This document shows, piece by piece, positions 15,209 through 16,174 of a stretch of DNA of 16,174 bases (the stretch's first letter is position 1; the number at the start of each line of letters is the position of its first letter). Under the pieces are notes generated by a model. That model was not told the origin of the DNA. It searched no databases and worked only from the letters and a program-made list of their open reading frames with translations. A program made the position numbers and the translations under genes. The DNA is from Paludibacteraceae bacterium. GTDB lineage: Bacteria; Bacteroidota; Bacteroidia; Bacteroidales; Paludibacteraceae. The DNA lies in assembly GCA_017560605.1 (NCBI GenBank), contig JAFZEQ010000019.1, positions 1 through 16,174 on the forward strand, read 5' to 3'.

Positions 15209-15922
15209 CTAAAACCTATACTCTGCACCTAGGCGTACTTCGGATGCGTAGTAGTGTGCGTTCATATGGAACATACCAGCGTTCTTGTATTTGCCTGCCA
15301 ACTGTACGCGCCAATGCTCATTGACATCGTACCAGCCTCTGAGGAAAAGTACTGGACTCCAAGGGCGTTCCATAGTGTAATCATCTATATTGGATAACGC
15401 GATACCAATATTCCAGCACGATGTAGCAGGGCGAACAAAAGCCTCTACACGGTACAATAGTTTAAATGGTTCGCTGATCATCTCGTTGTTGCTGTTTCTC
15501 TCGTAAGGCATAGGCACCATCAAACGCGAGAATACACCTAGTTGGGCATCGACATACTGCATACGGTAACCCAATGAGATGGCGTGTATAAACTCGTTAA
15601 CCTGGTCGCGTACGACGAAGTTAGCCATTAGTCGGTCCTCGATATACATCTCGCCTACAGGCAAGGCAAACTTGGGACGCAGTTGCACGCCCAACGCATA
15701 GCGATTGGCCGTACTAGCACGAAGGTTAGCCTCCGCCTCGAAATACGGATGGATAGGCATATGGGCATCGATGTCAAAATTGGCAAACGAACCATATGTC
15801 AGATTATGGCCATAGCCTGCGTGAAAAGCTATGGAGTATGACTTGGTACTATCGGCCGTAGACGCCTGCGCATAGGCAACGGTACCAAGGCATAAAGCCA
15901 CAAAGAGATATAGTTTTTTCAT
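15209..15922 (-). CDS. Outer-membrane beta-barrel protein
   Basis: The 237-residue product has a signal peptide (cleavage near AYA-QA at 18/19). The mature protein is a series of amphipathic strands with alternating polar and hydrophobic residues: YSIAFHAGYG, YFEAEANLRAS, YALGVQLRPKFAL, HAISLGYRMQYVDAQLGVF, LLYRVEAFVRP, WRVQLAGKYK. It ends VRLGAEYRF, with the terminal phenylalanine recognised by the outer-membrane assembly machinery. About eight to ten strands fit the length, so it is likely a small barrel. It belongs to no named transporter family I can recognise, and it is not a TonB-dependent receptor. It is the first gene of the minus-strand operon, and no clear TAnnTTTG promoter was found upstream. 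Confidence 0.8.
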   Translation of the reverse strand: MKKLYLFVALCLGTVAYAQASTADSTKSYSIAFHAGYGHNLTYGSFANFDIDAHMPIHPYFEAEANLRASTANRYALGVQLRPKFALPVGEMYIEDRLMANFVVRDQVNEFIHAISLGYRMQYVDAQLGVFSRLMVPMPYERNSNNEMISEPFKLLYRVEAFVRPATSCWNIGIALSNIDDYTMERPWSPVLFLRGWYDVNEHWRVQLAGKYKNAGMFHMNAHYYASEVRLGAEYRF

Positions 15923-16032
15923 ATTTTATTGTTTCTGTTTGATGCGGTATAGTGTAATATCGTCCTGTGTCCGACTATTATCTGAATATACGCTTGAAAG
16001 TATTGACTACTTTGACGGTATTGGTGACAGCC

Positions 16033-16170
16033 TTGACTTTTCCTAAATAAAGTAGACAGTTGTTTTATAATTTTAACTAAAAGACTAGACACTTTCCTGA
16101 AAAATGTTTACACTTTCCTAAAAAAGTTGACATCGTCCTAAATTTGTTGACATTCATTATCCTTTTTTTG
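16033..16170 (+). repeat. Run of 20-24 base direct repeats, probable insertion-sequence end
   Basis: Copies with the pattern TTGACnnnnTCCTAAAnnnG start at 16033, 16086, 16107, 16127 and 16147, with lengths 20, 21, 20, 20 and 24. A degenerate copy lies at 16053. Further TTGAC words occur at 16003 and 16012. Closely spaced transposase-binding repeats near the tips are typical of IS21-family elements, so a transposase gene may lie beyond the right edge. The exact left tip and any target duplication cannot be set from this window. Confidence 0.6.
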
Positions 16171-16174
16171 TTGA

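Noticed and set aside
16033..16170. CRISPR array
   Set aside because: The repeats abut each other with no unique spacers of constant length and are imperfect, which fits transposase-binding repeats better.

Overview
The window looks like a chromosomal segment of a Bacteroidota bacterium, most likely of the order Bacteroidales. The evidence is the protein families (BspA-type leucine-rich repeats, DUF3667, a stand-alone secreted TonB C-terminal domain, a Bro-N antirepressor-like protein), many short Bacteroidota-style lipoproteins and MKK-type signal peptides, and TAnnTTTG promoter boxes of the Bacteroidota sigma factor. No rRNA, tRNA or CRISPR array was seen. Genus cannot be decided from the sequence.

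Left block, minus strand (1-4461). A Bro-N antirepressor-like gene runs off the left edge (1-301). Then come a three-unit array of small hairpins (421-488), an envelope protein with a possible DUF4136-like fold (537-1616), a small membrane-anchored protein with EGYxxG repeats (1631-2164), and a short ORF with an uncertain start (2203-2454). After these lie a secreted TonB-C protein (2530-2937), an HD-domain hydrolase (3027-3641) and a secreted BspA-like LRR protein (3669-4403) with a good promoter at 4430-4461.

A 377-base divergent intergenic region (4404-4780) holds that promoter, two hairpins each followed by a T-run on the plus strand, and a second promoter for the next block.

Middle block, plus strand (4781-9222). 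Six closely spaced genes form a probable operon: an exported beta-carbonic anhydrase, a lipocalin-like lipoprotein, a small DUF4136-like lipoprotein, a two-helix membrane protein, a DUF3667 zinc-ribbon membrane protein and a 100-residue lipoprotein. It ends near a strong hairpin terminator (9338-9370) shared with the convergent block that follows.

Right block, minus strand (9403-15922). Five tightly packed genes, read right to left, encode only exported proteins: a small outer-membrane beta-barrel, a metallophosphoesterase lipoprotein, a BMP-type ligand-binding lipoprotein, a 734-residue lipoprotein joining a type-1 periplasmic-binding domain to a legumain-like (peptidase C13) protease, and an alpha/beta-hydrolase lipoprotein. 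No ABC permease or ATPase accompanies the two binding proteins. The set therefore looks more like an envelope sensing or proteolysis system than a transporter, and it is the most interesting part of the window. Just upstream of it, at the right edge (16033-16170), lies a run of 20-24 base direct repeats resembling the internal terminal repeats of an IS21-type insertion sequence.
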